NCBI GenBank assembly: GCA_030431775.1
Contig: JAUIHW010000014.1
Span: forward strand, 1 to 64,000
Length of the DNA: 64,000 bases
From: Gammaproteobacteria bacterium
GTDB lineage: Bacteria > Pseudomonadota > Gammaproteobacteria > Pseudomonadales > JAUIET01
Reading direction: 5' to 3'
Shown here: in pieces, positions 9,204-18,551 of the stretch
Numbering within the stretch: position 1 is the first letter of the stretch
How the letters are laid out: every line of letters begins with the position of its first letter
Translations under genes and position numbers: made by a program
Notes under the pieces: model-generated
What the model was told of the DNA's origin: nothing
The model's input: the letters and a program-made list of their open reading frames with translations, nothing else
Database searches by the model: none

Positions 9204-9899
9204 CTAACGACCCACTACTTCATTACGAGTCGCATCACTGGGTTGTACAAACATCTCAACCCGGCGATTCAGTTGCCGGCCAGACTCGGTGTCGTTGCTG
9301 GCGCGGGGTTCAAACTCACCGCGGCCGCGGTAGCTGAGCATGGAGCCTGGTACGCCGTTGCGCACCAGGTAGTCCTTAACGCTGTTGGCGCGCTTTTCGG
9401 AAAGCTGCAGGTTGTAGTTTTCCGAACCGGTAGAGTCGGTGTGGCCCACAATCTCAACGGTGGAGCCGTATTTTGTAATCACGCTACTGACCTTGTCCAA
9501 AGCAGAATAGGAATGCGGTTTGATGGCGGCGCTGTCAAAGTCGAAGGTAACCTCGTTTTCAAAAGTCAGCTTCAGCAGGTCGTCGCGAACCCGCTCAATT
9601 TCAATTTCCGAGCGGCGTTGCTCGGCTTCCAGCGCGGCGCGAAACTCCTCTTCCTGCTTGTCCATATGGCGGCCAATGCCGGCACCGGCTGCCGCACCTA
9701 TAACGGCGCCGGCGATCACACCGCGGTCGCGGTTACCATCGTCGTCCAGCTGACCACCCAGTACGGCCCCTGCCACCGCGCCCACGGCAGCGCCAATGGC
9801 GGTATTGTTGCGGTCAACGGTGCCGTTCGGGCCCGGCTGGCTTGCGCAGGCGCTCAGCAACAGGCCGGAGCATAAAATAGCGGTTGCTTTCAGTTTCAT
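9204..9899 (-). CDS. OmpA-family lipoprotein with glycine zipper
   Basis: A peptidoglycan-binding outer membrane lipoprotein of the YiaD type. A signal peptide ends in the lipobox LSAC with the lipidated cysteine at residue 18. A glycine/alanine-rich zipper covers roughly 35-80, a charged coiled segment 80-110, and a C-terminal OmpA domain follows with FDFDSAAIKP, VGHTDSTGSENYN and the LNRRVEMFV end. The 231-residue length is normal. AAGGGG precedes the ATG. It is monocistronic, with its own terminator. Such proteins tether the outer membrane to the cell wall; the specific role here is unknown. Confidence 0.88.
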   Translation of the reverse strand: MKLKATAILCSGLLLSACASQPGPNGTVDRNNTAIGAAVGAVAGAVLGGQLDDDGNRDRGVIAGAVIGAAAGAGIGRHMDKQEEEFRAALEAEQRRSEIEIERVRDDLLKLTFENEVTFDFDSAAIKPHSYSALDKVSSVITKYGSTVEIVGHTDSTGSENYNLQLSEKRANSVKDYLVRNGVPGSMLSYRGRGEFEPRASNDTESGRQLNRRVEMFVQPSDATRNEVVGR

Positions 9900-10059
9900 G
9901 TCTACCCCTTATACATATGACACTATTCGCGTCAGTGTGTGTAACAGCTTAATACTTGCAGCTGAATCCATGCTGAACATTCAGCGTAGATGAAGCGTTT
10001 CGCGTAAACGGGCCAAAGTTCACATTTCGCGTGCTTTTTACAGAGTAAAGCCGCCGGTA

Positions 10060-11622
10060 TTATTCCGCTAGCCGCGCCTTGCTCACCTGGGCGCGCAAGC
10101 CGTTGGCGTCGGTGATGCGGGTGGTCAGTGTGGTGCGTTCGCCAGCGTCCAGGCTGCCGCGCACGCGCATGGTCTGAGTACGCGAAACCTGGTTGCCGAG
10201 GTTGTCGAAGTAGGCGGTAATAATCTGCACATCGCGCACGGCGACCGGGGCCCGGTTGTGCACCTGAATCACTACCTGTCCACTGTTATTCAGCGCCAGC
10301 CGGGTGCTGATGTATTTGTCGGGGTTCTGCGGTAATTCCAGGCGGGTCATGGACACCAGGGCTTCTTTGCCAACGGCGGTGTTGGTTTGTGCGGCGGACG
10401 CAAAATACTTCAATGCGGCATCGCGGTTGCCAGCTGCCAAGGCCAGGTCGCCCAGTGCTTTCTGGGCATTGGGGGTGGGCACAATGGAGTTGCTCTTCTC
10501 GAAGGCCCGGCGGGCGCCAGCTTTGTCACCCAGTTCCTGTTTGGCATAGCCCTGGTGTAAGTGAAAGGCAAAATAGTCCGGGTACAGCTTGATGGCCTGG
10601 TCGTACTGAGCCACGGCGGTTTTAAACTTCTTCTCATTCAGCGCCAGGTCGCCTTTCAGGCCGAAAAACTTGGGCTCGCGGGGTTGCAGGCGAATGGCCT
10701 TGTCCACTTCCTTATAAGCGGTTTTGAAATCTTTTTTCTGCGCGGCCTTTAGTGCCTCGTCATGAGCGGCGTAGGCGTCGGCGTCACGGGTCAGCGCTGA
10801 AATGGCGCGTTTGTAGCGGTCGCGGCCGTATTCCAGATCGTTGCCGCCCAGTTGTGCAGCGGTTTCGCGGTTGCGGGCCACACGCTCGGCCGATGGCGGG
10901 TGCGAGGCAAACAGGCCTTCCAGCCAATTGGTTTTGCGGCCCTCAGACAGTCGCACAAAGGTTTCCTGCAAGTCTACGGCCGCCTGCGGGTTGTAGCCGG
11001 CCTCAACCATGTACTTCATGCCGTAGTAATCAGACTGCAGCTCGGCGTCGCGGCCGTACTTGGTGGACACCAACTGTGCGCCCACCATGGCACCACCGGC
11101 AATCAGGTTGCCATAGCGGCTACCGGCCGAGCCAATTTGTGCGGCCAGCAAGCCACCCTGCAGCAACATGCCGCGTTCCTGTGCCTTGGCGCCGTGGCGG
11201 GCCGCCGCGTGCACTATTTCATGGCCCAATACGGCCGCCAGCTCGGCCTCACTGTTAAGCTCGGTTAACAGGCCGCGGTTTATGGCCATTTTGCCGCCGG
11301 GCATGGCCCAGGCATTGGGTACCGAGCTGTTGATCACTTCAATTTCATATGGCAGTTGCCGGTCCTGGTCGGCATTAACGCGCACCGAGGCGTCCGCCAC
11401 CCGCTGCATGACTTGCTGCACGTACTGAGTAATGTCGCGGTCCACCACATAATCACCACCCTGTACCTGACGCGCCGGCAGGTAGTTCTGTTCGCCAATT
11501 TTGATTTCCTGTGCGGTGGAGATGAACTGCAGCTCGCGCTCACCGGTAACCGGGTTGGTGCCACAGGCCGCCAGCACAATTGCGCTCAGCAGCAGTACAA
11601 AGGCTCGATTTAATGCACGCAT
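10060..11622 (-). CDS. M48 family lipoprotein metalloprotease with TPR domain (BepA/YfgC-like)
   Basis: A periplasmic zinc protease likely involved in outer membrane protein assembly or quality control. The start at ATG 11622 (GGAG 8 bases upstream) gives 520 residues and a lipoprotein signal ending LAAC with Cys20; an in-frame upstream extension of 18 residues would spoil the signal. The HEIVH zinc motif is at 134-138 and the third ligand lies in a DYYG segment downstream. The C-terminal half has TPR-like repeats (about 290-420) and then a beta-rich tail. Unlike Escherichia coli BepA it appears lipidated. Confidence 0.87.
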   Translation of the reverse strand: MRALNRAFVLLLSAIVLAACGTNPVTGERELQFISTAQEIKIGEQNYLPARQVQGGDYVVDRDITQYVQQVMQRVADASVRVNADQDRQLPYEIEVINSSVPNAWAMPGGKMAINRGLLTELNSEAELAAVLGHEIVHAAARHGAKAQERGMLLQGGLLAAQIGSAGSRYGNLIAGGAMVGAQLVSTKYGRDAELQSDYYGMKYMVEAGYNPQAAVDLQETFVRLSEGRKTNWLEGLFASHPPSAERVARNRETAAQLGGNDLEYGRDRYKRAISALTRDADAYAAHDEALKAAQKKDFKTAYKEVDKAIRLQPREPKFFGLKGDLALNEKKFKTAVAQYDQAIKLYPDYFAFHLHQGYAKQELGDKAGARRAFEKSNSIVPTPNAQKALGDLALAAGNRDAALKYFASAAQTNTAVGKEALVSMTRLELPQNPDKYISTRLALNNSGQVVIQVHNRAPVAVRDVQIITAYFDNLGNQVSRTQTMRVRGSLDAGERTTLTTRITDANGLRAQVSKARLAE

Positions 11623-11722
11623 GGTGTTCTCCGCCTGAAATCCAGTCAGGATTATAAACCCTTGCCGGTTAGACAACGCTCCAGCCAGGCGGTTTAGCGT
11701 TTTTTTACGATTGGCCGGTGGT

Positions 11723-12265
11723 TTAGATCACCAGGTAGTGGTAGCTGAACAGCGCAATGCCAGTGCCCAGGAATGCCCCCATGGCCGTGTCGGTGGGGAA
11801 GTGAACGCCAAGACTGACGCGTGACATGGCCACCATCGCGGCCCACAGGTAGGCCAGCATGACCAGCGGGCCAAACACCAGGGCACAGCTGGTAACGAAC
11901 AGAAAAGCCCCGGAGGTGTGCCCGGACGGAAAGCTGAACTCATCGGAAGCAACAATAAAGCTGCTGAAGTTGGGTAAGGCCGCGGGCGGGCGGCGGCGTT
12001 TGAAGCTGTTTTTCATCAGCAGGTAAAATGCCCGCTCAATCAAAAACGCCCAGCCCAGTACCTGCACCAGTAACAGGCCGGTCACCGGCTCCATCAGATA
12101 GTAAACAAAGGCAAACAGCGCATAGGGCCAGCCGTCGGCAGTGCTGGATACTTTGCGGGCAATGCGCATAATCCGCGCCCGGTTGGCGCGTACCTGCCAG
12201 CGCTGAAACACATCAACGTCCCAATTGTGAATGTGCTTTAACAATGTGCTGTTTGCGATATTCAT
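11723..12265 (-). CDS. PAP2-family membrane phosphatase
   Basis: An integral membrane acid phosphatase of the PAP2 superfamily, which removes phosphate from lipid phosphates such as phosphatidate, PGP or undecaprenyl pyrophosphate. The three signature motifs are present in order: KNSFKRRRPPA, FPSGHTS and SRVSLGVHFPTD. Several hydrophobic segments surround them. I prefer ATG 12265 (180 residues); a TTG at 12295 is the alternative. Substrate cannot be told from sequence. It is transcribed alone, divergent from the glycosylase gene. Confidence 0.85.
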   Translation of the reverse strand: MNIANSTLLKHIHNWDVDVFQRWQVRANRARIMRIARKVSSTADGWPYALFAFVYYLMEPVTGLLLVQVLGWAFLIERAFYLLMKNSFKRRRPPAALPNFSSFIVASDEFSFPSGHTSGAFLFVTSCALVFGPLVMLAYLWAAMVAMSRVSLGVHFPTDTAMGAFLGTGIALFSYHYLVI

Positions 12266-12479
12266 GGCTGCAAATATAGTCTGCCTTTGTGTCAAAAAGG
12301 TTGCACAGCATGTGAGTATTTTCGACTACAGACCAAAATAATCCTTAAATCACCGTTCCTCTGTTTATTAGTCTAGATCACTTTTTAAACAATCGCTGGA
12401 ACCCTGCGCTCCGGAGACTGTTTCCGACCGGCGGCTTGGTAAGTGCCAGTGGTCGGTATTTTCTATACACTGCCGGCCT

Positions 12480-13115
12480 ATGAGCCAAACCAGTAGCCAA
12501 CGTAATGCCAAACGCCGCCTTAGGCGCCATCTCGATGCACTGGCCTTGGCCGATAATGACGTGAGTCTGGCGTTGGAGCACGTGGGGTATCCTGAGCCCA
12601 GGCTCCGCGAGCACGGCTTCGAACCCTTTCTGTCCATCATTGTCAGTCAACAGATTTCCACAGCGGCCGCGCACAGCATTTGGAACAGATTATGCGCCGT
12701 GTTGCCGGAAGTCAGTGCCGAGCAGGTTGCCCGCGCCAAGCCCGAAGTATTGCGCGGCGCCGGGTTGTCCGGGCGCAAGGTGGAGTACGCTCAGGGTCTC
12801 GCGGCCGCGATTCTGAACGGCGAATTCCGGCCAGACAGCCTGCCGGATATGGCCGATGACGAGGCCGTGGAGCATATTGTGCAGCTGCGCGGTTTTGGTC
12901 GCTGGAGTGCGGAAATTTACCTGATGTTTTCGCTGCAGCGGCCAGACATCTTTGCCGCCGATGACCTGGCCTTGCAGGTTGCCTTACAGCGTTTAAAACA
13001 GTTGCCGGAAAAACCGTCTGCCCGGCAGGCCAGGCAACTGGTGGAGCACTGGGCACCCAGGCGCAGCGCGGGCTGCCTGTTTTTATGGCACTACTACCGC
13101 GGGGCCCCTGCCTGA
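12480..13115 (+). CDS. DNA-3-methyladenine glycosylase, AlkA-like HhH-GPD
   Basis: A base-excision repair enzyme that removes alkylated purines. The 211-residue protein has the HhH-GPD core: IVSQQISTAAAHSIW, then the hairpin QLRGFGRWSAEIYL and the catalytic aspartate in AADDLALQ (161 or 162). It lacks the N-terminal domain of Escherichia coli AlkA, as is common in the short subgroup. Its TGA overlaps the next gene's ATG (TGATG), so it is the first gene of a coupled group with the RND protein and the phosphodiesterase. Confidence 0.85.
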   Translation: MSQTSSQRNAKRRLRRHLDALALADNDVSLALEHVGYPEPRLREHGFEPFLSIIVSQQISTAAAHSIWNRLCAVLPEVSAEQVARAKPEVLRGAGLSGRKVEYAQGLAAAILNGEFRPDSLPDMADDEAVEHIVQLRGFGRWSAEIYLMFSLQRPDIFAADDLALQVALQRLKQLPEKPSARQARQLVEHWAPRRSAGCLFLWHYYRGAPA

Positions 13116-15544
13116 TGCGTCGCGATTACCTGGCTCGTTCGGCCGACGCCTTCGCCTTGCTGGCTGGCTGGGTGTATGACCACCGCTGGCTGGTGCTGTG
13201 CGCTTCAATTTTATTCACGGCCGCAGCCGCCTGGCAGGCGGGTAAGGTGGGGGCGGATGCTTCGCTGGATACTTTCTTCGACCCGCAAGACCCGACCTAT
13301 CGGCACTACTACGAATTTCGTCAGGACTTTGGTTCCGACGAAATCGCGTACCTCTTTTACAGCGTACCAGGAGCCGAGCACGGCGTGTTTGATCTGGCAG
13401 CGATGCGCAAGATCGCCGAGCTGAGCCGCGAGCTGGAGGCCAATGTACCCTTTGTAAAAGAAGTAACCAGCCTAAGCCATGCTGAGTTCATGCAGTCAGC
13501 GGGCGACGATATTACCGTTCATGAAATTCTGCGCGACTTTCCAGAAACTCAGGCTGAGTTGCTTGAGTTGCGCGAGTTGATTCTGAGTAAAGACATTTAC
13601 GTCGACAATATAGTATCCGCCGACGGGCGCTTTGCGGCAATTATCCTGGAAATGACCCGCGCCTCCACCGACCCACCCAAGCTCGCCCGTTTGGACCCGG
13701 AGGGTGGTGACCAGCTGGATAATCTGTATCCGCAGGTTAGTGGCTATGTTATTCGCGAGATTTTGGCCAAGCCCGAGTATGCGGAGTTTGAGTTTTACAA
13801 CACCGGTGATGTTGAGCTGAACACGGTGTACAACGTCACCGCGGTGACTGAACCCGTGGTTCAGATGAGCCTGAGCGTGCTACTGATTATGCTGCTGGGC
13901 TTGGTTTTACTGCGTGGCGGGGTTATTGGCCTGATCGGGCCTCTACTGGTGGTCATCAGCGCATTGATACTGACCGTGGCTGCCATGGCGCTGTTGGGTT
14001 GGGACATCGACATGATGTTTGCAATGACCCCAAATCTGCTCATCGCCATCGGCGTGGCTCAGGCAGTGCATCTGCTGTCCGAATTTCAATTGGCGCGTGG
14101 GCAAGGCCTGGCGCGGCGCGATGCTCTGTGTGAAACCATGCGCCTGGTTGGCAACCCATGCCTGCTGGCCGCGCTAACAACAGCTGCTGGCTTTATGGCG
14201 ATGTCCGGCTCCGAACTGAAGGGTATTTCACGCTTGTCGCTGTACGGTGGCTTTGGGGTGCTGTGCACTTTTTTTATGATGGTCACTCTGCTGCTGAGTC
14301 TGCTGTCCTTTGGTGGTGAGCGTCATTCCCGTCACTCAATTCGCAAAAACTGGTTTGGCCCTGTTCTGCAGTTGATTCACACTTTTAATGTGCAACGACC
14401 CGGCTGGATAATATCGGCCTCAGCTCTATTGTTAGTGGTGTCGCTGGCCGGCATCAGCCAGTTACGAGTGGATTTCAGTTTTCTGACCGACTTTAAGCCA
14501 ACACTAAAGATTCGCCAGGACACCGAGTTTGTTGAAGCCAATATGGGCGGCACACTCAGCCTGGTGTATGTGTTTGACGCCGGTGAGGATGGCATGAAAG
14601 AGCCGCAGCGCCTTCGCGAGCTGCAGGCATTTCAGCAGTTTGCGGAAACTCAGGAGCTGGTGGTTAAAAGCTTGTCCATCGTTGATATTCTGAAAGACCT
14701 GAACCAGACCTTCCACGGAGACCAGTCCGAGTACTATCGTATTCCGGAGCAACGTGATCTGGTGGCGCAATACCTGCTGCTCTACGAGTTGTCAGGGGGC
14801 GATCAGCTTGAAGAGTATCTAAGCAGTGACTTCTCTCGTGCTGTTGTCGACTTGCGCGTCACCATGACCAATTCCACCCGAATTCAACAGCTGTTCGACA
14901 GCTTGCAGAATTATCTGCGTGAGCGCGAGCAGCTGAAAACTCTGCAGATAACGGTTGAACCCAGTGGGGTGGGCCTGCTGTGGGTTCGCCTCGCGGATTA
15001 CATCAGCAGTAGTTTCGCGCAGGGATACCTGCTGGTGTTTGTGATGATTTTCACACTCATGTGTATTATCTTCCGTTCAATGAAGGTGGGTGCATTGGCA
15101 ATGGTGCCCAATCTGGGGCCGATTTTGATCACCATGGGGTACATGGGCTGGGCTGGCATAAATTTGGATTATATCCGTATGATGATTGCCACCATCGCAA
15201 TTGGCATTGCCGTGGACGATACCGTGCATCTGTTGACCCGAATGCGCCAGGAGTTTTTTCGCTGCGGGAATTATTTGCAGGCCATGCAGAACAGTCTGCT
15301 CGGAGTGGGGCATGCCTTGATCATTACCACCATTATTCTGGCCGCGGTGTTCGCTGTGTACTTCCTTTCGGACCTGGCTGTCATGGCCAGTTTCGGCGTT
15401 TTATTGATCGTTGCGATCAGCTGTGCACTGCTTGCCGACTTGTTTCTGCTGCCAGTACTGATTGTGAAGTTCAAGCCATTTGGTCCGGAGTTTGAGTGGC
15501 TGGCAGACAATCGCGGCAGTGATCAGAGGCCGATACTGACATGA
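13115..15544 (+). CDS. RND/MMPL-superfamily membrane exporter
   Basis: An 809-residue inner membrane protein with the two-fold MMPL plan: a first TM helix, a large periplasmic loop (about 40-230), five or six TM helices, then the same again. It belongs to the class called predicted RND-superfamily exporters (COG1033), which often move lipids or hydrophobic compounds. The start at ATG 13115 overlaps the glycosylase stop; an ATG at 13085 in frame would overlap more. The following gene overlaps it by four bases. Cargo is unknown; the neighbouring glycerophosphodiesterase hints at lipid work. Confidence 0.82.
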   Translation: MRRDYLARSADAFALLAGWVYDHRWLVLCASILFTAAAAWQAGKVGADASLDTFFDPQDPTYRHYYEFRQDFGSDEIAYLFYSVPGAEHGVFDLAAMRKIAELSRELEANVPFVKEVTSLSHAEFMQSAGDDITVHEILRDFPETQAELLELRELILSKDIYVDNIVSADGRFAAIILEMTRASTDPPKLARLDPEGGDQLDNLYPQVSGYVIREILAKPEYAEFEFYNTGDVELNTVYNVTAVTEPVVQMSLSVLLIMLLGLVLLRGGVIGLIGPLLVVISALILTVAAMALLGWDIDMMFAMTPNLLIAIGVAQAVHLLSEFQLARGQGLARRDALCETMRLVGNPCLLAALTTAAGFMAMSGSELKGISRLSLYGGFGVLCTFFMMVTLLLSLLSFGGERHSRHSIRKNWFGPVLQLIHTFNVQRPGWIISASALLLVVSLAGISQLRVDFSFLTDFKPTLKIRQDTEFVEANMGGTLSLVYVFDAGEDGMKEPQRLRELQAFQQFAETQELVVKSLSIVDILKDLNQTFHGDQSEYYRIPEQRDLVAQYLLLYELSGGDQLEEYLSSDFSRAVVDLRVTMTNSTRIQQLFDSLQNYLREREQLKTLQITVEPSGVGLLWVRLADYISSSFAQGYLLVFVMIFTLMCIIFRSMKVGALAMVPNLGPILITMGYMGWAGINLDYIRMMIATIAIGIAVDDTVHLLTRMRQEFFRCGNYLQAMQNSLLGVGHALIITTIILAAVFAVYFLSDLAVMASFGVLLIVAISCALLADLFLLPVLIVKFKPFGPEFEWLADNRGSDQRPILT

Positions 15545-16437
15545 GCCGGGCAAGCCGAGCCTGGCTGGTTGTGATTGTGCTGGTGGTGCTGATTCTTGGG
15601 CTGCGCGCGCAATCCAAACAGGTGCTGGAGAGCAAGCCATTTTTTGATGGTGAACGTCCGCTGGTTATAGCGCACCGTGGAGGCGCCATACTGCGCCCGG
15701 AAAATACGCTGCTGGCATTTCGTCATGCACAGCGGATTGGGGTGGATGTACTGGAAATGGATGTGCGTGCCAGCCGTGACGGAGTGCTGGTCGTGTTGCA
15801 CGATGAAGATGTTGCGCGAACTACCAATGGAAAAGGCAAAGTACACAGCCTGGACTATGCGGCATTGCAGCAATTGGACGCGGCTTACCACTGGCTGCCC
15901 GCTGAGGCAGGAGACCATAGTCAACCGCCTTTTCGCGGAGACGGCGTGACGATTCCACGCTTCGAGTCGGTATTGCAGGAGTTCACTGCCATCCGCTTAA
16001 ATATTGAAATCAAACAGCATGACGAAGTGGTCGCTCATGAATTATGCCGTCTGCTCAGGCAGTACCGGGCCGAGCAACGCACTCTGGTGGCCACGGAAGA
16101 CGGCGCTACCATACGAGCATTTCGAGAAGCCTGCCCCGCAGTGGCTACTGCGACTGCTCGCAGTGAAAGTGTTGGTTTTTTGCTCAACCAGAAGTTTCGG
16201 CTGTTGGGCTTCTACCACCCGCGCGCCTACGCACTGGAACTGCCGCGTAAGTACCATGGGCTCAGCCTGATCAATCATAGAATGGTAAACGATGCCCGGG
16301 CCCAGGGTATGCATGTCTTGCCGTGGACGATTAATACCCGCCAGGGCATGCGTGAGCTACTGGCCATGGGGGTAAGCGGCATTATTACCGATGCCCCGAA
16401 CCTGCTGCTGGCCGAGCTGGCTGAACGCCAGGAATAG
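15541..16437 (+). CDS. Glycerophosphodiester phosphodiesterase, membrane-anchored
   Basis: This enzyme hydrolyses glycerophosphodiesters, products of phospholipid turnover, to glycerol-3-phosphate and an alcohol. An N-terminal hydrophobic helix (residues 8-23) should anchor it, with the catalytic TIM barrel outside. Motifs are IAHRGG, PENTLLAF, EMDVRASRDGVLVVLHDE and the C-terminal GVSGIITDAP. The length of 298 is usual for the periplasmic type. The ATGA overlap with the RND gene implies coupled translation. Confidence 0.9.
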   Translation: MSRASRAWLVVIVLVVLILGLRAQSKQVLESKPFFDGERPLVIAHRGGAILRPENTLLAFRHAQRIGVDVLEMDVRASRDGVLVVLHDEDVARTTNGKGKVHSLDYAALQQLDAAYHWLPAEAGDHSQPPFRGDGVTIPRFESVLQEFTAIRLNIEIKQHDEVVAHELCRLLRQYRAEQRTLVATEDGATIRAFREACPAVATATARSESVGFLLNQKFRLLGFYHPRAYALELPRKYHGLSLINHRMVNDARAQGMHVLPWTINTRQGMRELLAMGVSGIITDAPNLLLAELAERQE

Positions 16438-16496
16438 CGCCTAATTTGTGCTGAATTAGCGTAGCAAAGCGCCTGCGTTTCACTTATTGTGTGGCC

Positions 16497-17462
16497 ATGT
16501 TTGTACTTTACCCGGATATAAAACCCTACCACCGGCGGCACCTGAAAGTGTCGCCGCCGCATGAAATTTATATCGAGGAATGCGGCAACCCGGACGGCAT
16601 ACCGGTATTGGTGGTGCACGGAGGGCCGGGCGCCGGTTGCACAGTACAGCACCGCAGCTATTTCGACCCGGAGAAATACCGGATCATTCTGTACGACCAG
16701 CGCGGAGCGGGTCGTTCCACCCCACACGCCGAATTGATGAACAATGACACGCCCTCTCTGCTGGAAGACATGGAAGCCATTCGGCGTGATCTCAAAGTGG
16801 AGCGCTGGGTGTTGTTTGGTGGTAGCTGGGGTTCCACACTCTCGTTATTGTACGCCGAGCGCCACCCTGAGCGTGTTCTCGGCTTGATTCTGCGCGGTAT
16901 CTTCCTGTGTCGAAAAACTGAGTTTGACTGGTTATACCGGAACGGCGCCAGCCGCATATTCCCGGATTACTGGGAAGACTTTTTAGCCCCCATTCCGGAA
17001 GCGGAGCGCAGCGACCTGCTCAACGCATACTATCAGCGTCTGGTGGGTAATAACGAACTGGCCCGCATGGGCGCGGCCAAGGCCTGGTCGCTATGGGAAG
17101 GCCGCTGTTCCACTTTGCGGCCAAGTTCCACTGCGATGGAATTCTTTGCCGAGCCGCACGTGGCGCTGGCTATTGCCCGTATTGAAACACACTACTTCGT
17201 GCATGGAGGCTTTATTGAGCCCAATCAGGTTCTGCGCGATGCCGACAAACTGAAAGGAATCCCGGGCACGATCGTGCACGGCCGCTACGACATGATCTGC
17301 CCGGTGGACAACGCTCTGCAATTGTGTGCCGTTTGGCATGATGCCTCTTTGAATATTGTGCGTGAAGCCGGCCATTCCGCCAGTGAGCCGGGCAATACCG
17401 ACGCGCTGATACGAGCCACCCGCGATATGGCCCTGCGCTACGGTGATGACTATCGGGTATGA
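16497..17462 (+). CDS. pip: Prolyl aminopeptidase (proline iminopeptidase)
   Basis: An alpha/beta hydrolase that releases N-terminal proline from peptides. It shows HGGPGAG (oxyanion loop), YDQRGAGRS, the nucleophile elbow GGSWGS, and late HGRYDMICP (Asp) and EAGHSASEP (His), completing the triad. With ATG 16497 it is 321 residues; the GTG two codons earlier is an alternative. It overlaps dtd by four bases. Confidence 0.9.
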   Translation: MFVLYPDIKPYHRRHLKVSPPHEIYIEECGNPDGIPVLVVHGGPGAGCTVQHRSYFDPEKYRIILYDQRGAGRSTPHAELMNNDTPSLLEDMEAIRRDLKVERWVLFGGSWGSTLSLLYAERHPERVLGLILRGIFLCRKTEFDWLYRNGASRIFPDYWEDFLAPIPEAERSDLLNAYYQRLVGNNELARMGAAKAWSLWEGRCSTLRPSSTAMEFFAEPHVALAIARIETHYFVHGGFIEPNQVLRDADKLKGIPGTIVHGRYDMICPVDNALQLCAVWHDASLNIVREAGHSASEPGNTDALIRATRDMALRYGDDYRV

Positions 17463-17896
17463 AAGCGCTGATACAAAGGGTGACTGAAGCCTCGGTCAGT
17501 ATTGATGGCGAGCGAATCTCTGCGATAGGCCGCGGCCTGCTGGTGCTTTTGGGTGTACAGGCCGAAGACAGCGAGACCAGCGCAGAAAAGCTGATGGACA
17601 AATGCCTTGCCTACCGAATATTCTCTGATGAACAGGGCAAAATGAACCGCAGCCTGGTGGACGTACGTGGTGAATTGCTCCTTGTTTCGCAGTTCACCTT
17701 GTGTGCGGATACCGGCCGTGGCTTGCGTCCAAGTTTCAGCAAAGCGGCCGCACCTGCACACGCCGAAGCGCTGTATGAGTACGCACTGGCGCATGTTGAA
17801 AGTAAATTAGGCAGGGTAGCCGCGGGCCGCTTTGCTGCCGACATGCAGGTGCAATCGGTTAACGACGGGCCGGTAACGTTTATGCTGGAAGTATGA
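17459..17896 (+). CDS. dtd: D-aminoacyl-tRNA deacylase
   Basis: It removes D-amino acids and glycine mis-attached to tRNA. The 145-residue protein begins MKALIQRVTEASVSIDGE and has the two active-site motifs, SQFTLCAD and NDGPVTFMLEV. Length and motifs are those of standard Dtd. It overlaps pip by four bases and smrA follows 12 bases later. Confidence 0.95.
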   Translation: MKALIQRVTEASVSIDGERISAIGRGLLVLLGVQAEDSETSAEKLMDKCLAYRIFSDEQGKMNRSLVDVRGELLLVSQFTLCADTGRGLRPSFSKAAAPAHAEALYEYALAHVESKLGRVAAGRFAADMQVQSVNDGPVTFMLEV

Positions 17897-17908
17897 CAGG
17901 GCATAACC

Positions 17909-18472
17909 ATGAGCGAGGAAGATTTATTCCGTTCACAAATGGATGGCGTCAAGCCTATTAAGCCCGCTGACAAAGTACCGCAGCGGCAGGCCGCGGCTCG
18001 TCAGTTGACGCCCATGCAGCGCGCCGCGCGGGAAGCGGCCACCCAGGCAAGCGAGGGTGACGGTAACCACCTGGCTGATAATTTCATTCCACCGGTCAGC
18101 CCGGATGCTATTTTGGAATACAGCCGGCCCGGGGTGCAGTACGGAGTACAAAAGAAGCTGCGCCTGGGTAAGTACAGCGTTGATGCCCGCCTGGACCTGC
18201 ATAAGCACAGTGTGGAGCAGGCGCGCCAAGCCGTCTATCAGTTCAATCAGGACTGTTTGCGCTATGACGTGCGCACTGCGTTGATCGTACACGGCAAAGG
18301 CCGTGAGGCCACCATCAAAAGCTGCGTGAACCATTGGTTACGTGACTTACCCGATGTGTTGGCCTTCCACACCGCACAACCCCAACACGGTGGTAAAGGC
18401 GCGGTGTATGTGTTGTTTCGAAAAAGTGACTCGCAAAAGCTGGAAAATAAGGAGATACATGCGAAGCGATAG
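17909..18472 (+). CDS. smrA: Smr-domain protein, SmrA-like
   Basis: A small nuclease-type protein related to the C-terminal domain of MutS2. The N-terminal 90 residues are polar and low in structure. The Smr domain follows with the LDLHKHSVEQAR and HGKGREATIKSCVNHWL motifs, and a C-terminal HGGKGAVYVLFRK strand. At 187 residues it matches SmrA. Activity on DNA or ribosome-associated mRNA has been reported for the family; which applies here is not visible. Confidence 0.85.
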   Translation: MSEEDLFRSQMDGVKPIKPADKVPQRQAAARQLTPMQRAAREAATQASEGDGNHLADNFIPPVSPDAILEYSRPGVQYGVQKKLRLGKYSVDARLDLHKHSVEQARQAVYQFNQDCLRYDVRTALIVHGKGREATIKSCVNHWLRDLPDVLAFHTAQPQHGGKGAVYVLFRKSDSQKLENKEIHAKR

Positions 18473-18551
18473 TGGGTGCAGTTTGCTTTGTGACCTGGAC
18501 TGATATGGCCTTTATAGCGCACTCGAAACACAATCCTGATACGAGGCAGGT

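Noticed and set aside
9243-9875. 210-residue plus-strand open frame opposite the OmpA-type lipoprotein
   Set aside because: Antisense shadow of a clear gene with no family features; high-GC third positions on the other strand create it.
10752-11258. 168-residue plus-strand open frame opposite the M48 protease
   Set aside because: Arginine/proline-rich shadow with no recognisable domain.
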